A stretch of DNA of 64,000 bases from Actinoallomurus sp050942425 (GTDB taxonomy: Bacteria > Actinomycetota > Actinomycetes > Streptosporangiales > Streptosporangiaceae), in assembly GCF_050942425.1 (NCBI RefSeq), contig NZ_CP192063.1, forward strand, positions 11,098,001 through 11,162,000, given 5' to 3'. Positions 1 to 8,094 of this stretch are shown one piece after another. The notes under the pieces were generated by a model. That model did no database searches. It had not been told where the DNA came from and saw nothing but the letters and a program-made list of their open reading frames with translations. The translations under genes were made by a program, and so were the position numbers. Within the stretch, counting starts at the first letter, position 1. Each line of letters opens with the position of its first letter.

Positions 1-143
1 ACGAGCTTGAGCGGCGGCTCGGTGATGGCGAAGTTGGCATACCCAGGACGACGCTTGGCCGGTTCGGTGCCGAACAGCTTGGAGTAAAAGGCGATCGAGC
101 CTTCCAGGTCGGCGACGCGCAGGGCGAGTTGGACACGGGACAT
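1..143 (-). CDS. ArsI/CadI-type glyoxalase family protein, N-terminal part
   Basis: The reverse strand encodes the first 47 residues of a vicinal-oxygen-chelate (glyoxalase/bleomycin-resistance fold) protein. It begins MSRVQLALRVADLEGSI and continues to a FYSKLFGTEPAKRRPGYANF segment typical of ArsI/CadI proteins. The ATG at 141-143 follows a GAGGAGG Shine-Dalgarno. The C-terminal part lies outside the window. In this family ArsI cleaves the C-As bond of organoarsenicals, and CadI is a metal-induced homologue. The divergent arsR operon supports a role in arsenic or metal detoxification. Metal-binding residues of the second half cannot be checked. Confidence 0.82.
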   Translation of the reverse strand, partial: MSRVQLALRVADLEGSIAFYSKLFGTEPAKRRPGYANFAITEPPLKL

Positions 144-188
144 GACTTCCTCCTCAGGGCGAGAACGGTTCTGGATGAGCTGATTCGG

Positions 189-365
189 TCAAAGGCGGTA
201 GCCGAGGCTTGTCGCCAGAGCAGCGGTCCGAGCCCGGTCCAGGCGGGCGTCGCTGCGGCAGACGTCGTCGCAGACCTCACCCGTGGCATCGGTGAACGTC
301 ACCGCGCCGCGGACCTCGAGGGCGCGCTTGCTCCGGCGGGCCAGGGCAGGGAATCGGCGCATCAT
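189..365 (-). CDS. small basic hypothetical protein of the ars locus
   Basis: A 58-residue ORF starting MMRRFPALARRSKRAL, with an AGGAGGG Shine-Dalgarno seven bases before the chosen ATG; a GTG three bases upstream is too close to it. It has an Arg/Lys-rich N-terminus and a CDDVC motif (two cysteines around residues 33-37), followed by a charged helix-like tail. It lies 45 bp upstream of the glyoxalase gene on the same strand and so is probably its operon partner. I do not recognise a named family. The cysteine pair could bind metal, but that is inference. Confidence 0.6.
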   Translation of the reverse strand: MMRRFPALARRSKRALEVRGAVTFTDATGEVCDDVCRSDARLDRARTAALATSLGYRL

Positions 366-451
366 CACGAGCCCTCCTGATTCGATGAATATCTAATCAA
401 TGCATCGGTGTCACCTTGCACTCTTGCCTAGACAGATGTCAAATTAGAGAC
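366..451. promoter_or_regulatory. divergent ars promoter/operator region
   Basis: An 86-bp gap between the leftward detoxification genes and arsR, clearly AT-richer than its surroundings. It holds a CGATG...CATCG inverted pair and a GACATGTC palindrome that overlaps the arsR ATG. These are plausible ArsR operator elements controlling both directions. The exact boundaries are inferred. Confidence 0.5.
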
Positions 452-838
452 ATGTCGAAGCAAGAGTTGCCGCTGATCAACGCAGCCGCAGTCGATGCGG
501 ACGCGTGCTGCGCGCCGCTGGTGTGTGAGCCGTTGGACACGGCGGAGGCCGAGGAGCTGGCGCCATTGTTCAAGGCGATCGGGGACCCGGTGCGGTTGCG
601 GCTGTTGTCCCTGATCGCCTGCCATGAGGGCGGCGAGGCGTGCGTGTGCGACCTGACAGCGGCGTTCGAGTTGACCGCCCCGACCATTAGCCACCACTTG
701 AAGGTGCTCAAGCAGGCCGGGCTCATCGATTCGGAACGGCGCGGCACCTGGGTGTACTACTGGATCAACCCAGGCGTGTTGGCTCGGATGTCGGCGCTGC
801 TGGGCCCGCGTGCCGCCGCGATGGCGGGCACGCCGTGA
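452..838 (+). CDS. arsR: ArsR-family arsenite-responsive repressor
   Basis: A winged-helix metalloregulator of 128 residues from the MSKQELPL start; an upstream in-frame ATG at 416 would run through the promoter. The DNA-binding segment includes PTISHHLKVLKQAGLI. Two cysteine groups are visible: an adjacent Cys-Cys pair at residues 19-20 and a CVC motif at 64-66 (ACVCDL). Actinobacterial ArsR proteins use an N-terminal Cys pair plus one helix cysteine to bind As(III); classical ArsR uses the ELCVCDL box. Expected to repress the divergent ars genes until arsenite binds. Its stop overlaps the GTG of the next gene, so the four rightward genes form one operon. Confidence 0.92.
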   Translation: MSKQELPLINAAAVDADACCAPLVCEPLDTAEAEELAPLFKAIGDPVRLRLLSLIACHEGGEACVCDLTAAFELTAPTISHHLKVLKQAGLIDSERRGTWVYYWINPGVLARMSALLGPRAAAMAGTP

Positions 839-1599
839 CGGCAGCGTTGTGGCGGCGGGCGCTCGCTGAACTCGTGGGCACCGGGGCGCTGGTCGCCGTG
901 GTGGTCGGCTCCGGAATCCAGGCCACCGAACTCTCCCGCGACATCGGCGTGCAGCTGCTGGCCAACGCCCTGGCCACCGTCTTCGGCCTGGGCGTGCTGA
1001 TCGCGCTGCTCGGGCCGGTCTCCGGCGCGCACTTCAACCCGGTGGTCTCCCTCGCGGCCTGGTGGACCGGTCGCCGCGACGCCGAGGGCCTGACCCTGCG
1101 GGAGGTCGCGGCCTACCTGCCCGCCCAGATCATCGGTGCCATCGGCGGCGCGGTCCTGGCCGATGCGATGTTCGCCCGGCCGCTGGTGCGCTGGTCCACC
1201 CACGACCGGTTCGCCGGTCACCTGTGGCTCGCCGAGGTCGTGGCGACCGCCGGCCTGGTCGCGTTGATCTTCGGCTTGGCCCGTACCGGGCGCGCGCACC
1301 AGTCGCCGGTGGTGGTGGCCTCCTACATCGGGGCGGCGTACTGGTTCACCTCCTCCACCAGCTTCGCCAGCCCCGCCGTGACCATCGGCCGCGCGTTCAC
1401 CGACACCTTCGCCGGCATCGCCCCCGCCTCGGTACTGCCGTTCATCCTCGCCCAGCTTCTCGGCGGTGCACTCGGCCTGGCCGCAGTCACCGCGCTGTTC
1501 GGCCGCTCCTCCTCCTCGGGCACCGACGCGGTGATCGTTCCCCACGACCAGCGACTCACCGATCCGCCCGCTCAACCACTCCTCACGGAAGCGCCCTGA
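835..1599 (+). CDS. aquaporin-family channel of the ars operon (AqpS-like)
   Basis: A 254-residue MIP-fold membrane channel with about six hydrophobic segments. The two half-helix signatures are altered: the first reads GAHFNPV and the second FASPAV, where canonical aquaporins have NPA twice. Such variants are common in the arsenic-associated actinobacterial group. The GTG start overlaps the arsR stop by four bases. In ars operons lacking an arsenite pump, aquaglyceroporins such as AqpS let arsenite made by ArsC leave down its gradient. No ArsB or Acr3 gene is present here, so that role fits. Substrate is inferred from context. Confidence 0.85.
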   Translation: MTAALWRRALAELVGTGALVAVVVGSGIQATELSRDIGVQLLANALATVFGLGVLIALLGPVSGAHFNPVVSLAAWWTGRRDAEGLTLREVAAYLPAQIIGAIGGAVLADAMFARPLVRWSTHDRFAGHLWLAEVVATAGLVALIFGLARTGRAHQSPVVVASYIGAAYWFTSSTSFASPAVTIGRAFTDTFAGIAPASVLPFILAQLLGGALGLAAVTALFGRSSSSGTDAVIVPHDQRLTDPPAQPLLTEAP

Positions 1600-1602
1600 C
1601 CC

Positions 1603-2022
1603 ATGAGCACTCCCACCGTCCCGTCCGTGCTGTTCGTGTGCGTGCACAACGCCGGGCGCTCGCAGATGGCCGCCGCGTTCCTCACCCACCTGGCCCCTGG
1701 CAAGGTCGAGGTTCGCTCGGCCGGGTCCGCCCCGGCCGAGGAAGTGAACCCGGCCGTCGTCGCGGCCATGCGCGAGGTCGGCATCGACATCTCCGCCGAG
1801 ACCCCCAAGGTCCTCACCACCGAGGCCGTACGGGCCTCCGACGTGGTGATCACCATGGGCTGCGGGGACACCTGCCCCGTCTTCCCCGGCAAGCGCTACC
1901 TGGACTGGCAACTCGAGGACCCCGCCGGCCAAGGTGTCGACGCCGTCCGCCCGATCCGCGACGAGATCGAACGCCGCATCCGCGGCCTGCTGGCCGACCT
2001 GCAGATCCAGGCGCCCGCGTGA
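1603..2022 (+). CDS. arsC: arsenate reductase, low-molecular-weight phosphatase fold
   Basis: 139 residues. The N-terminal VLFVCVHNAGRS loop carries the CX5R P-loop of the LMW-phosphatase superfamily, with nucleophile Cys at about residue 11. A second cysteine pair occurs in MGCGDTCP near residue 88, the region that supplies the resolving cysteine(s). It reduces arsenate to arsenite, with thioredoxin or mycothiol completing the cycle in actinobacteria. It lies three bases after the aquaporin stop, and its TGA overlaps the GTG of the acetyltransferase. Length is normal for the family. Confidence 0.9.
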   Translation: MSTPTVPSVLFVCVHNAGRSQMAAAFLTHLAPGKVEVRSAGSAPAEEVNPAVVAAMREVGIDISAETPKVLTTEAVRASDVVITMGCGDTCPVFPGKRYLDWQLEDPAGQGVDAVRPIRDEIERRIRGLLADLQIQAPA

Positions 2023-2522
2023 CCGCTCCCGCGGTCCACATCACGGCGATGCTGCCCGAGCACGCCGACCAGGTCCTGGCCATCTACCAGCTCGGCATCG
2101 ACAGCGGCCACGCCACCTTCGAGACCACCGCCCCCACCTGGGAAGCCTTCAACGCCTCCAAGCTGCCCGAACACCGCCTGGTCGCCGTCGACGAGCACGG
2201 CCAGGTGCTGGGCTGGGCCGCCGTGGTGCCGGTCTCCGACCGGTGCGCCTACGCCGGCGTGGTCGAGCACTCCGTCTACGTCCACCCCGACGCCCAAGGC
2301 CACGGAATCGGGCATGCCCTGCTGAAGGCCCTGCTCGCCTCCACCGACGCCGCCGGAATCTGGACCGTCCAATCCGGCGTCTTCCCCGAGAACACCGCCA
2401 GCCTCGCCCTCCACGCCAAGGCCGGCTTCCGCATCATCGGCACCCGGATGCGCATCGGCCGCCACCACGACCGCTGGCGCGACGTCGTCCTCATCGAACG
2501 CCGCAGCCCGACCGTGCTGTAG
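2019..2522 (+). CDS. GNAT acetyltransferase, ArsN/phosphinothricin-acetyltransferase-like
   Basis: 167 residues beginning VTAPAVHITAMLPEHAD. The acetyl-CoA loop is QGHGIGHALL (R/QxxGxG/A), and the ENTASLALHAKAGF stretch is typical of the phosphinothricin acetyltransferase group. ArsN proteins in ars operons acetylate organoarsenicals that resemble phosphinothricin, such as arsinothricin. The GTG start overlaps the arsC stop by four bases. It is the last gene of the operon and is followed at once by a terminator hairpin. Substrate is inferred from context; it could equally be a Met-sulfoximine or phosphinothricin acetylase. Confidence 0.85.
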   Translation: MTAPAVHITAMLPEHADQVLAIYQLGIDSGHATFETTAPTWEAFNASKLPEHRLVAVDEHGQVLGWAAVVPVSDRCAYAGVVEHSVYVHPDAQGHGIGHALLKALLASTDAAGIWTVQSGVFPENTASLALHAKAGFRIIGTRMRIGRHHDRWRDVVLIERRSPTVL

Positions 2523-2527
2523 CCCTC

Positions 2528-2552
2528 ATCCCGGGCAGTCTCCGCCCGGGAT
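2528..2552 (+). terminator. ars operon terminator hairpin
   Basis: ATCCCGGGC and GCCCGGGAT form a perfect 9-bp stem with a 7-nt loop, six bases after the last ars stop codon. There is no U tract, as is common for actinobacterial terminators. Confidence 0.75.
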
Positions 2553-2581
2553 TCGCGGCACTTGGTGCAGTCAACAGTGCT

Positions 2582-3060
2582 TCACCGCACCGGTGGTTCG
2601 GCGGCCTGTCCGGGCGGCGCGCCAGACGGAGTCTCGACCTGGTCGGTGGATCTGTCGACTCGCCGCCGGCTGAGCCAGCTGATCTCCTCAGTCTTCTGCG
2701 AGCCGGGCGGATGCAACGTCAAACGCCGCACGTCCCGGCTCAGTAGCGGGGCCAGGTTGGCGATGGCAAGGAGAATTCCGCACCCCACAAGCGTGGCGCG
2801 TACACCAGTCGCACCGGTGACCGGCGCTACCAGCAGATATCCGACGGGCGCCAACGAGATCTCGGCGATCCCGGCCCAGGCGGCCACGCGCCCCCGCTGG
2901 GCGGCAGGGATGTGCCGTTGGATCGCGGTCTGCCACGCGATCGAGGCGACGCTGAGCCCGCCGGCGGCCACGGCCACCGCACCCATCACAACCGGCAACG
3001 GCGCGCCGGCAGCCATCAGCAGGTCGGGCAACGCGAGCGCGGCGCAGCCGAGGGCAGTTG
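2582..3060 (-). pseudogene. C-terminal remnant of an MFS transporter
   Basis: The reverse frame shows the last three or four hydrophobic helices of a major-facilitator permease. A cytoplasmic stretch RHIPAAQRGRVAAWAG matches the MFS loop motif, and the fragment ends with a hydrophilic tail. Recognisable similarity stops near 3050. The N-terminal two thirds are missing and no start codon with a Shine-Dalgarno precedes the fragment. It marks the edge between the ars operon and the accessory DNA to its right. Confidence 0.7.
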
Positions 3061-3654
3061 GCCCATCCGGCGTGCCGGGGCCGCCACAGCAGCCAGCGGG
3101 CTGGGAGCCCTTCACCACCAGCTACGACCTCACGACGAGCAATGGATCAACGACGCCCCCCACGGGAGCAGGTGTCTTGCTGTACACATCCAGCCATTTC
3201 TTCCCACTCCCCGGCGGAGGAACCTCGGTCCTCTGCATCGGCAAGGGAATGAAAAAGCCGGAAGTACTGCATTTCCCAATGAAGGTAGGGCGTGATTGGA
3301 CGCTCGACCACTCGACGCCGTCGCGACTCGACCCCAAGCCTGCGGTCTTCAGCTACCTGGCGTGCGAAAAGAAGGTCAAATCCAGCACTAAGAAGAACCT
3401 AAGTATCCAAACTTCGCCAGTCGCCAACCTGCATAGATATGGTACATAGAGGGCAAAAACTCGCGAACTCAGCAGTAGTACCGAACTGGAGTGGTAGATA
3501 GAAACCAGTTGGAGTTAACCATGCCGAGCAGACTTCGGAGGCTCGAATAAGGAATCTGGTTCAGATCTGCAGGGAAAACGCTCGGACCGCCAAGAAAAGG
3601 CGTGGCAACAGTTCAACATCGCGCTTTACATTCTTAAATTCCGACACCAAAGAG
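3061..3654. other. low-GC stretch without a recognisable gene
   Basis: About 600 bp, visibly richer in A/T than the flanks, especially after 3340. An open frame on the plus strand to 3449 (tail ending in a stop after NLHRYG) has no good start and resembles nothing I know. A reverse ORF at 3122-3337 is equally unconvincing. The last 80 bp before the lipase are probably its promoter region. Confidence 0.4.
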
Positions 3655-3663
3655 GTGGTACCG

Positions 3664-4506
3664 TTGTCCACAATAACTGAGTCACAGCTCAAATTTCCTC
3701 CTGGCTATGACATAAGCATCGCCCAAATTTGTTCTTCTATCGTCAACATAGCCCATACTATGGGTGAACAATGGATCACCGACGGAAGGCCTAGCCGCGA
3801 CAAGTTTTTCTGGAATTCCACGGACAGTTGCATTTACACCAAGAAGGCATGGGATCGATGGAGGTCTCAAAACCTCTTCTGGAGCACCTTCACCCCCGCA
3901 ATTAAAGGCGAACCATTTGCCGTATCTGCCGTCTGGTCCAACGATAACACGAACTATCTGGCCTTTCGCGGGTCTCAAACAACCGATGATGCCCTCATGG
4001 ACGCCAAGGCCGACTTGGTGACCTATACTCCACCGGCAGGCTCGCCCATTAAAGACATCCAGGTGCACCATGGGTTCTACGACGTCTTCAACGGTCTTGA
4101 CCCGTCCTTGAATGATCTGTTGTCAGGAATCGCCAGGAGCCGCGGAAAGCTCGTCGTGACCGGGCACAGTCTCGGTTCGGCCCTGGCGACCTTGACCGTA
4201 CCGCTGGCATGCGCCGCCGGAATACCTAGCGCGAACATCTTGCATTACAACCAGGCCAGCCCCCAGGTCGGGAACTCGAACTTCCAGGCCTATTACAACG
4301 GCTTGGGCGTAAAGACATTCCGGCTGGTGAACACCTACGACGCGGTGGCAGCGTATGTGGCGGTTGGCGTCGAGGCCCCGTTCGGTGCCGGCTACCCGAC
4401 CGAGAAGGAACGCCATAACCCCTGCTGTTCGTACTCCTACGCCCTGTTCAACCCCGACGCGCCCTACAACCCGGACATTGATAAATGCATGCCCCCGAGT
4501 GTCTGA
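3664..4506 (+). CDS. lipase class 3 family (alpha/beta hydrolase)
   Basis: 280 residues from the TTG at 3664, chosen because an AAAGAGG Shine-Dalgarno lies eight bases upstream; an in-frame GTG at 3655 overlaps that site. The nucleophile elbow is VTGHSLGSALA around residue 170. The family's catalytic Asp fits NTYDAVA (about residue 225) and the His fits KERHNPCC near 250. No clear signal peptide is present, so it may be intracellular or exported by another route. Codon use is less GC-biased than in its neighbours, particularly in the first 100 codons, and the gene stands alone among remnants. That suggests recent acquisition. Substrate unknown. Confidence 0.8.
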   Translation: MSTITESQLKFPPGYDISIAQICSSIVNIAHTMGEQWITDGRPSRDKFFWNSTDSCIYTKKAWDRWRSQNLFWSTFTPAIKGEPFAVSAVWSNDNTNYLAFRGSQTTDDALMDAKADLVTYTPPAGSPIKDIQVHHGFYDVFNGLDPSLNDLLSGIARSRGKLVVTGHSLGSALATLTVPLACAAGIPSANILHYNQASPQVGNSNFQAYYNGLGVKTFRLVNTYDAVAAYVAVGVEAPFGAGYPTEKERHNPCCSYSYALFNPDAPYNPDIDKCMPPSV

Positions 4507-4537
4507 CCAGGTAGCTGGGGCACCAGTCCTCACAAGT

Positions 4538-4813
4538 TCACGCTGAACCGCCTACCGCGCAACAGCTACCGGATCCAGGCGTCCGGCGGGCCCGGGGGCC
4601 CTGCTCGCGGGTTTGGGTGGCCATCGCCGTGGTCACCCGGATCCGGGTCCGGACGATCTCCCGCTTGGACTGGATGCCCAGCGAAATCATCAATCGCTCG
4701 TGCTCTTCAGCTTCAAAGTCGATCCGGCCACCATCCTCCGGCATCCATAACTGCACACCGCAATGCTCGAACAACGGCGCCATCAGACTGAACTGGCTAC
4801 CGTAAAACGCCCG
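4538..4813 (-). pseudogene. middle fragment of a large serine recombinase
   Basis: The reverse strand reads AFYGSQFSLMAPLFEHCGVQ, then a DFEAEEHERLMISLGIQSKRE segment ending near MATQTREQG. This is the end of the catalytic domain and the start of the recombinase domain of actinomycete large serine recombinases. After that the frame degenerates toward 4538. Both ends are missing. The right edge coincides with a 14-bp sequence (4800-4813) found again at 14727-14740, exactly where another recombinase fragment breaks off. Confidence 0.75.
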
Positions 4814-4988
4814 GATCCGAGACCGTCGTCGACGCCACCACGGGAGCCCTTCGCGGAACCGTTCCCGTCGGTGGTGAGGCCGGCAACGTCGCCTACGACC
4901 CCGCCACTCGCCAGATCCTCGTCGACGTCCAGACCCGCAACACCCTCACGGTCATCGATCCGGTCCGCCCCACCGACATCCGCCGCAT
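4814..4988 (+). pseudogene. YVTN/beta-propeller protein fragment
   Basis: The plus frame reads SETVVDATTGALRGTVPVGG, followed by GNVAYDPATRQILVDVQT and a VIDP motif. This is one to two blades of a YncE/YVTN-type beta-propeller. It starts abruptly at the recombinase fragment and runs into the transposase fragment, where it meets a stop. No start codon or Shine-Dalgarno. Confidence 0.65.
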
Positions 4989-4997
4989 CCGTTGGAG

Positions 4998-5620
4998 GTG
5001 ACCCCCAGTATGTGCACGCGGCGCGTCTGGATCTCCATGACGAACAAGACGTACAGGCGCTTGAGGAACACGGTGTCAACGTGCGCGAAGTCGCACGCCA
5101 AGATGCCGGAGACTTGGGCGGCCAGGAACTGCCGCCAGGTTGGTGACGCCCGGCGCGGGGCTGGTCCCAGCCCGGTCGCGGCCAGGATCCGCCGGATGGT
5201 GCCTTCCCCGATCCGATGACCGAGACCGAGCAGTTCACCTCGTATACGCCGGTGTCCCCATCGTGGATTCTCCTGGGCCAACCGGACCACCAGATCCCGC
5301 AGCTCAGCTGAGATCGGCGGGCGTCCAGCCCGGTTCGGGTAAGCCCAGCGCCTGGTGACCAGCCGACGATGCCAGGACAACAACGTGCCCGGCGTCACGA
5401 TCCGATGGAGCCGAAGCCGCTTGGGCAGCAGTTGTGCCAGTGCGGCCAGCAGCGCCCGGTCGGCCCAGTCAGGTCGCGGCCGGGCGACCTGACGGCGCAA
5501 GACGGCGACCTCATGACGCAGCACCAAGATCTCCACCTCCTTGGAGGCGTCGCTTCGCATGAGGAGCGTCAACCAGCCGAACAACCGGACCATCAGCAGG
5601 TACAGGAGACGTAGAAACAC
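4998..5620 (-). mobile_element. IS transposase (rve/DDE integrase type), 3'-truncated
   Basis: The intact N-terminus (MFLRLLYLLMVRLFGWL) leads into a helix-turn-helix region (NPRWGHRRIRGELLGLGHRI). The beginning of the RNase-H-like integrase core follows, with the first catalytic Asp in CDFAHVDTV. The reading then breaks after HILGVTSN at 4998. The second and third acidic residues and the C-terminal half are missing, so it cannot transpose by itself. The break abuts the YVTN fragment. No terminal inverted repeats could be identified with confidence. Confidence 0.75.
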
Positions 5621-6606
5621 GGGCGCTGAGCGTAGAAGGCCAGGTCAGATGCCGTGGACGAGTTATGGCACCGCACACGCCCTCGCCGACGCCACCGGGC
5701 CCGCAGGCGATCCGGCCGAGACGGCACCCGACCAGGTGCCCCCGCCGCCCGACGGACTGCTGGATGCGCGAGGCCAGCCGCGTTGCATGGTGGCGCGGAC
5801 CGCTGAACGGTATGAGATCGTGCAGAAGCTGGTGGCCGAGGGCCGCCGCCGGAGACGTAGACGATGGCCTTGACGTGGGAGCGGCGACTGGCGGCGATGG
5901 GCCACCACTTGCGATCGGTGTCGCGTTGCACCTGCCCGCTGGCGCCGGTCTCGCCGAGACGCCGATTGCTCCCGTCGAGTTTGGTTGTGTTGCGGTAGAC
6001 GATGAGGGCGCAGTCGCGGCCTTCGTGGTGGGCGGTGAGGTGCCGGTAGAGAGTGGGGCGGGAGACATGGAAGGCTTCGGCGATCCCCTCGACGGTGTGG
6101 GTGCCGTCGTCGTACATCCGCTGTGCCTGGTCGAGCTGCCGCTGGGTGAGTTTGGGGCGGCGGCCGCCGACGCGGCCGTGCGAGCGGGCGGCGGCCAGGC
6201 CATCCATGGTGTTGGCGACGATGAGCTCACGCTGTAGTTCCGCGAGGACCGACAGAATGCCGAACATGGCGCGGCCTTCCATGGTGGCGGTGTCGATGCC
6301 CTGCTCGATGACGTGCAGGCTGATGTCGCGGGCGCGTAGGTCGGCCCCGAGGTTGATGAGGTGCTGGACGGAGCGGGACAGGCGGTCCAGCCGCGTGATC
6401 TTCAACGTGTCGCCAGGCCGCAGCAGTGAGATGACCTGATCGAGTTGCGGGCGCGAGGCCTTCGCACCGCTTGCTGTGTCGGCGAAGATGCGCTCGCATT
6501 CGACACCGGCCCGCACCAGCGCATCGATCTGGTGATCGAGGTTCTGGTCGGCGGTCGAGACCCGCGCGTACCCGTACAGCGCAGTGCCAGCGTTACGCGC
6601 GATGGT
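5593..6606 (-). pseudogene. resolvase/invertase-type serine recombinase lacking a clear start
   Basis: The reading frame contains a complete small serine recombinase: YGYARVSTADQNLDHQ with the catalytic Ser, then TRLDRLSRSVQHL, a GILSVLAELQRELI helix and a C-terminal helix-turn-helix ending SRPTLYRHLT. It resembles Tn3-family TnpR. No ATG, GTG or TTG exists in frame between the DUF6924 stop and YGYARVS; the only nearby ATGs are in another frame. The start has therefore probably been lost by deletion or frameshift. The frame stays open well past the usual C-terminus, down to 5593. Confidence 0.65.
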
Positions 6607-6661
6607 GACCGCCGCCCCTGCCGTCCGATGCTCATAGCAGCGGGCTGCATCGCATGCCCGT

Positions 6662-7615
6662 TCAGGAGCCCTCCCACCACGCCTCCGTGTCCTGCACGGC
6701 GACGAACTCGTGGAAGTCCATGTTGGCGATCTCCAGATTGCACGCCATCGATCCGACCATGCGGCAGGGAAGGACGGCGGGCTGCCCCGGGGTGTCGTAC
6801 AGGTCGACAACGGTCAGCGGTCGGCCGGACTCGGCAAAGGTCCGGGCGTCGGCGAGCACGACCAGCCTGGTGTGCTCCTCGGTGTGCTCCTTGGGCGGCG
6901 GGACCAGCGCCGGGACCTGACCGGGCAGCAGGCCCTCGAAGGCCCGGTCGTCCACGACCAACGCCGTCAGCGGATAGTGCTCCACGTCGATCTCGTCCGG
7001 GTCCAGGTCTGCGCCGACCCAGCCATCCCCGTCGGCCCCGCCCAGCTCGTCGAGCAGGGCGCGCCAGCCCTCCTCGTCGTCGAAACAGGTACGGACCAGC
7101 AGTTCCCCGGCGGGCAGTGCCGGAAAGGACCGGTGTAGTGGCGTAGTCGGCGCGGGGAAGGCCGGCCGGCCGCCGTCCCCCTGGTACATGCCGTACACAT
7201 CCATGTCGCGCACCAGGTAGTCGAACTCGAGTGTGCCGTCCAGCAGGGCGGCCAGGATCTCGCCGAGCCGGGCTGAGGGGACCCGGACGCCGCGCCCGGG
7301 TATCGCCGCCAGGTCCACCAGCAACGGCCCGTCCCCGTATGCCACCGGAATGTCCGCCAAGACGACGACCGGCGGCACCAGGCCGCCGTCCGCGACAAGC
7401 GCCGGGGCGTTCCCGCCGTGCAGGAAATCCCACCCGCAGTCCTCGACCGGTCGCAGCCGCACCGCGCTGTCCCCGACAACGAGGACATCGCCTTCCCGGC
7501 GGCCCCCGATCTCGTCAAGCAGCCCGCCCCACCGTGCCATGCCGCGCTCGTCGTAGCACGTACAGAGCAACAGCACCTCACCGGGCTCCGGCCGGGGAAG
7601 TTCGGGAAAGGACAT
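6662..7615 (-). CDS. tandem DUF6924-domain protein
   Basis: 317 residues from an ATG at 7613-7615 that follows a GGAGGAGAG Shine-Dalgarno; the longer ORF lacks a site. Two similar halves are visible. Each begins with LLxxTCxDxxxxxWxxLLDELGG (residues about 15-35 and 165-190) and each carries a VVLADxxT core. The second ends with VDLYDTPGQPA and ANMDFHEFV, as in DUF6924. The family is actinobacterial and of unknown function, with no signal or membrane segments. It sits between a resolvase remnant and a Tn3-type transposase remnant, so it may be a passenger of a decayed transposon. Confidence 0.75.
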   Translation of the reverse strand: MSFPELPRPEPGEVLLLCTCYDERGMARWGGLLDEIGGRREGDVLVVGDSAVRLRPVEDCGWDFLHGGNAPALVADGGLVPPVVVLADIPVAYGDGPLLVDLAAIPGRGVRVPSARLGEILAALLDGTLEFDYLVRDMDVYGMYQGDGGRPAFPAPTTPLHRSFPALPAGELLVRTCFDDEEGWRALLDELGGADGDGWVGADLDPDEIDVEHYPLTALVVDDRAFEGLLPGQVPALVPPPKEHTEEHTRLVVLADARTFAESGRPLTVVDLYDTPGQPAVLPCRMVGSMACNLEIANMDFHEFVAVQDTEAWWEGS

Positions 7616-7694
7616 GACTCTCCTCCGAAAGGCTCTGCGGTCGTCTCGTTGGATCACGGGCGTGTGCGGGGGGACCGTGGTGTGGGTCAAGGGG

Positions 7695-7793
7695 TCAGGC
7701 CGAGCTGACACAGCTGCGCGGGGCGCAGTGGCCGCCAGCCGGTGTGATCTCCGGGAACGACCGCAGCTGCTCCAGTTGCTCCTCGGAGAACAT
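7695..7793 (-). pseudogene. 5' stub of a Tn3-type transposase (DUF4158 N-terminus)
   Basis: The reverse strand from 7793 reads MFSEEQLEQLRSFPEI, the start of the DUF4158 domain found at the N-terminus of actinobacterial Tn3-family transposases. It then leaves the family after about 16 codons and stops at 7695. Only the first few dozen bases of tnpA survive. Confidence 0.5.
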
Positions 7794-7874
7794 CTTCTCT
7801 GACACCGGCCACCCCGCCGCTTGACCTGTACAAGCAGGATCAGAACGTAGCGGCAGAGATCATCAACCCGCGAA

Positions 7875-8094
7875 TCAGGGGCCCTGGGCGAGTAGTTCGG
7901 GCCGTACCTTCGGCGGGTGGGTGGCCTGGCGGCGCCGGTCGCCGGTCTGCCCTGCGGCGGCCAGCACCCGGTACATAGTGCGGATACTGCACAGGTCGGT
8001 GCCTTCGTCCAGCAGCGTGGCCCACACCTGGGCCGGCGCCTTGCCGCAGAACCGCGGCAAGTTCAGCACCGCCAGCAGCTGCTCGTGGACTTTC
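7875..8094 (-). pseudogene. IS3-family transposase fragment (helix-turn-helix part)
   Basis: The frame reads VLNLPRFCGKAPAQVWATLL and CSIRTMYRVLAAAGQ, then RRRQATHPPKVRPELLAQGP before a stop. This is the region just upstream of the DDE domain in IS3-type OrfB proteins. The fragment is cut at 8094 by the prenyl transferase stop region and at 7875 by unrelated DNA. Neither the catalytic residues nor a start remain. Confidence 0.7.

Noticed and set aside
1062..2522. Long ORF through aquaporin, arsC and the acetyltransferase
   Set aside because: The first 320 codons are an Arg/Pro-rich shadow; only the part from 2019 is real.
7801..7874. Tn3 terminal inverted repeats around the DUF6924 unit
   Set aside because: Short matches near 5625 and 7845 were looked at, but none reached a convincing paired end.
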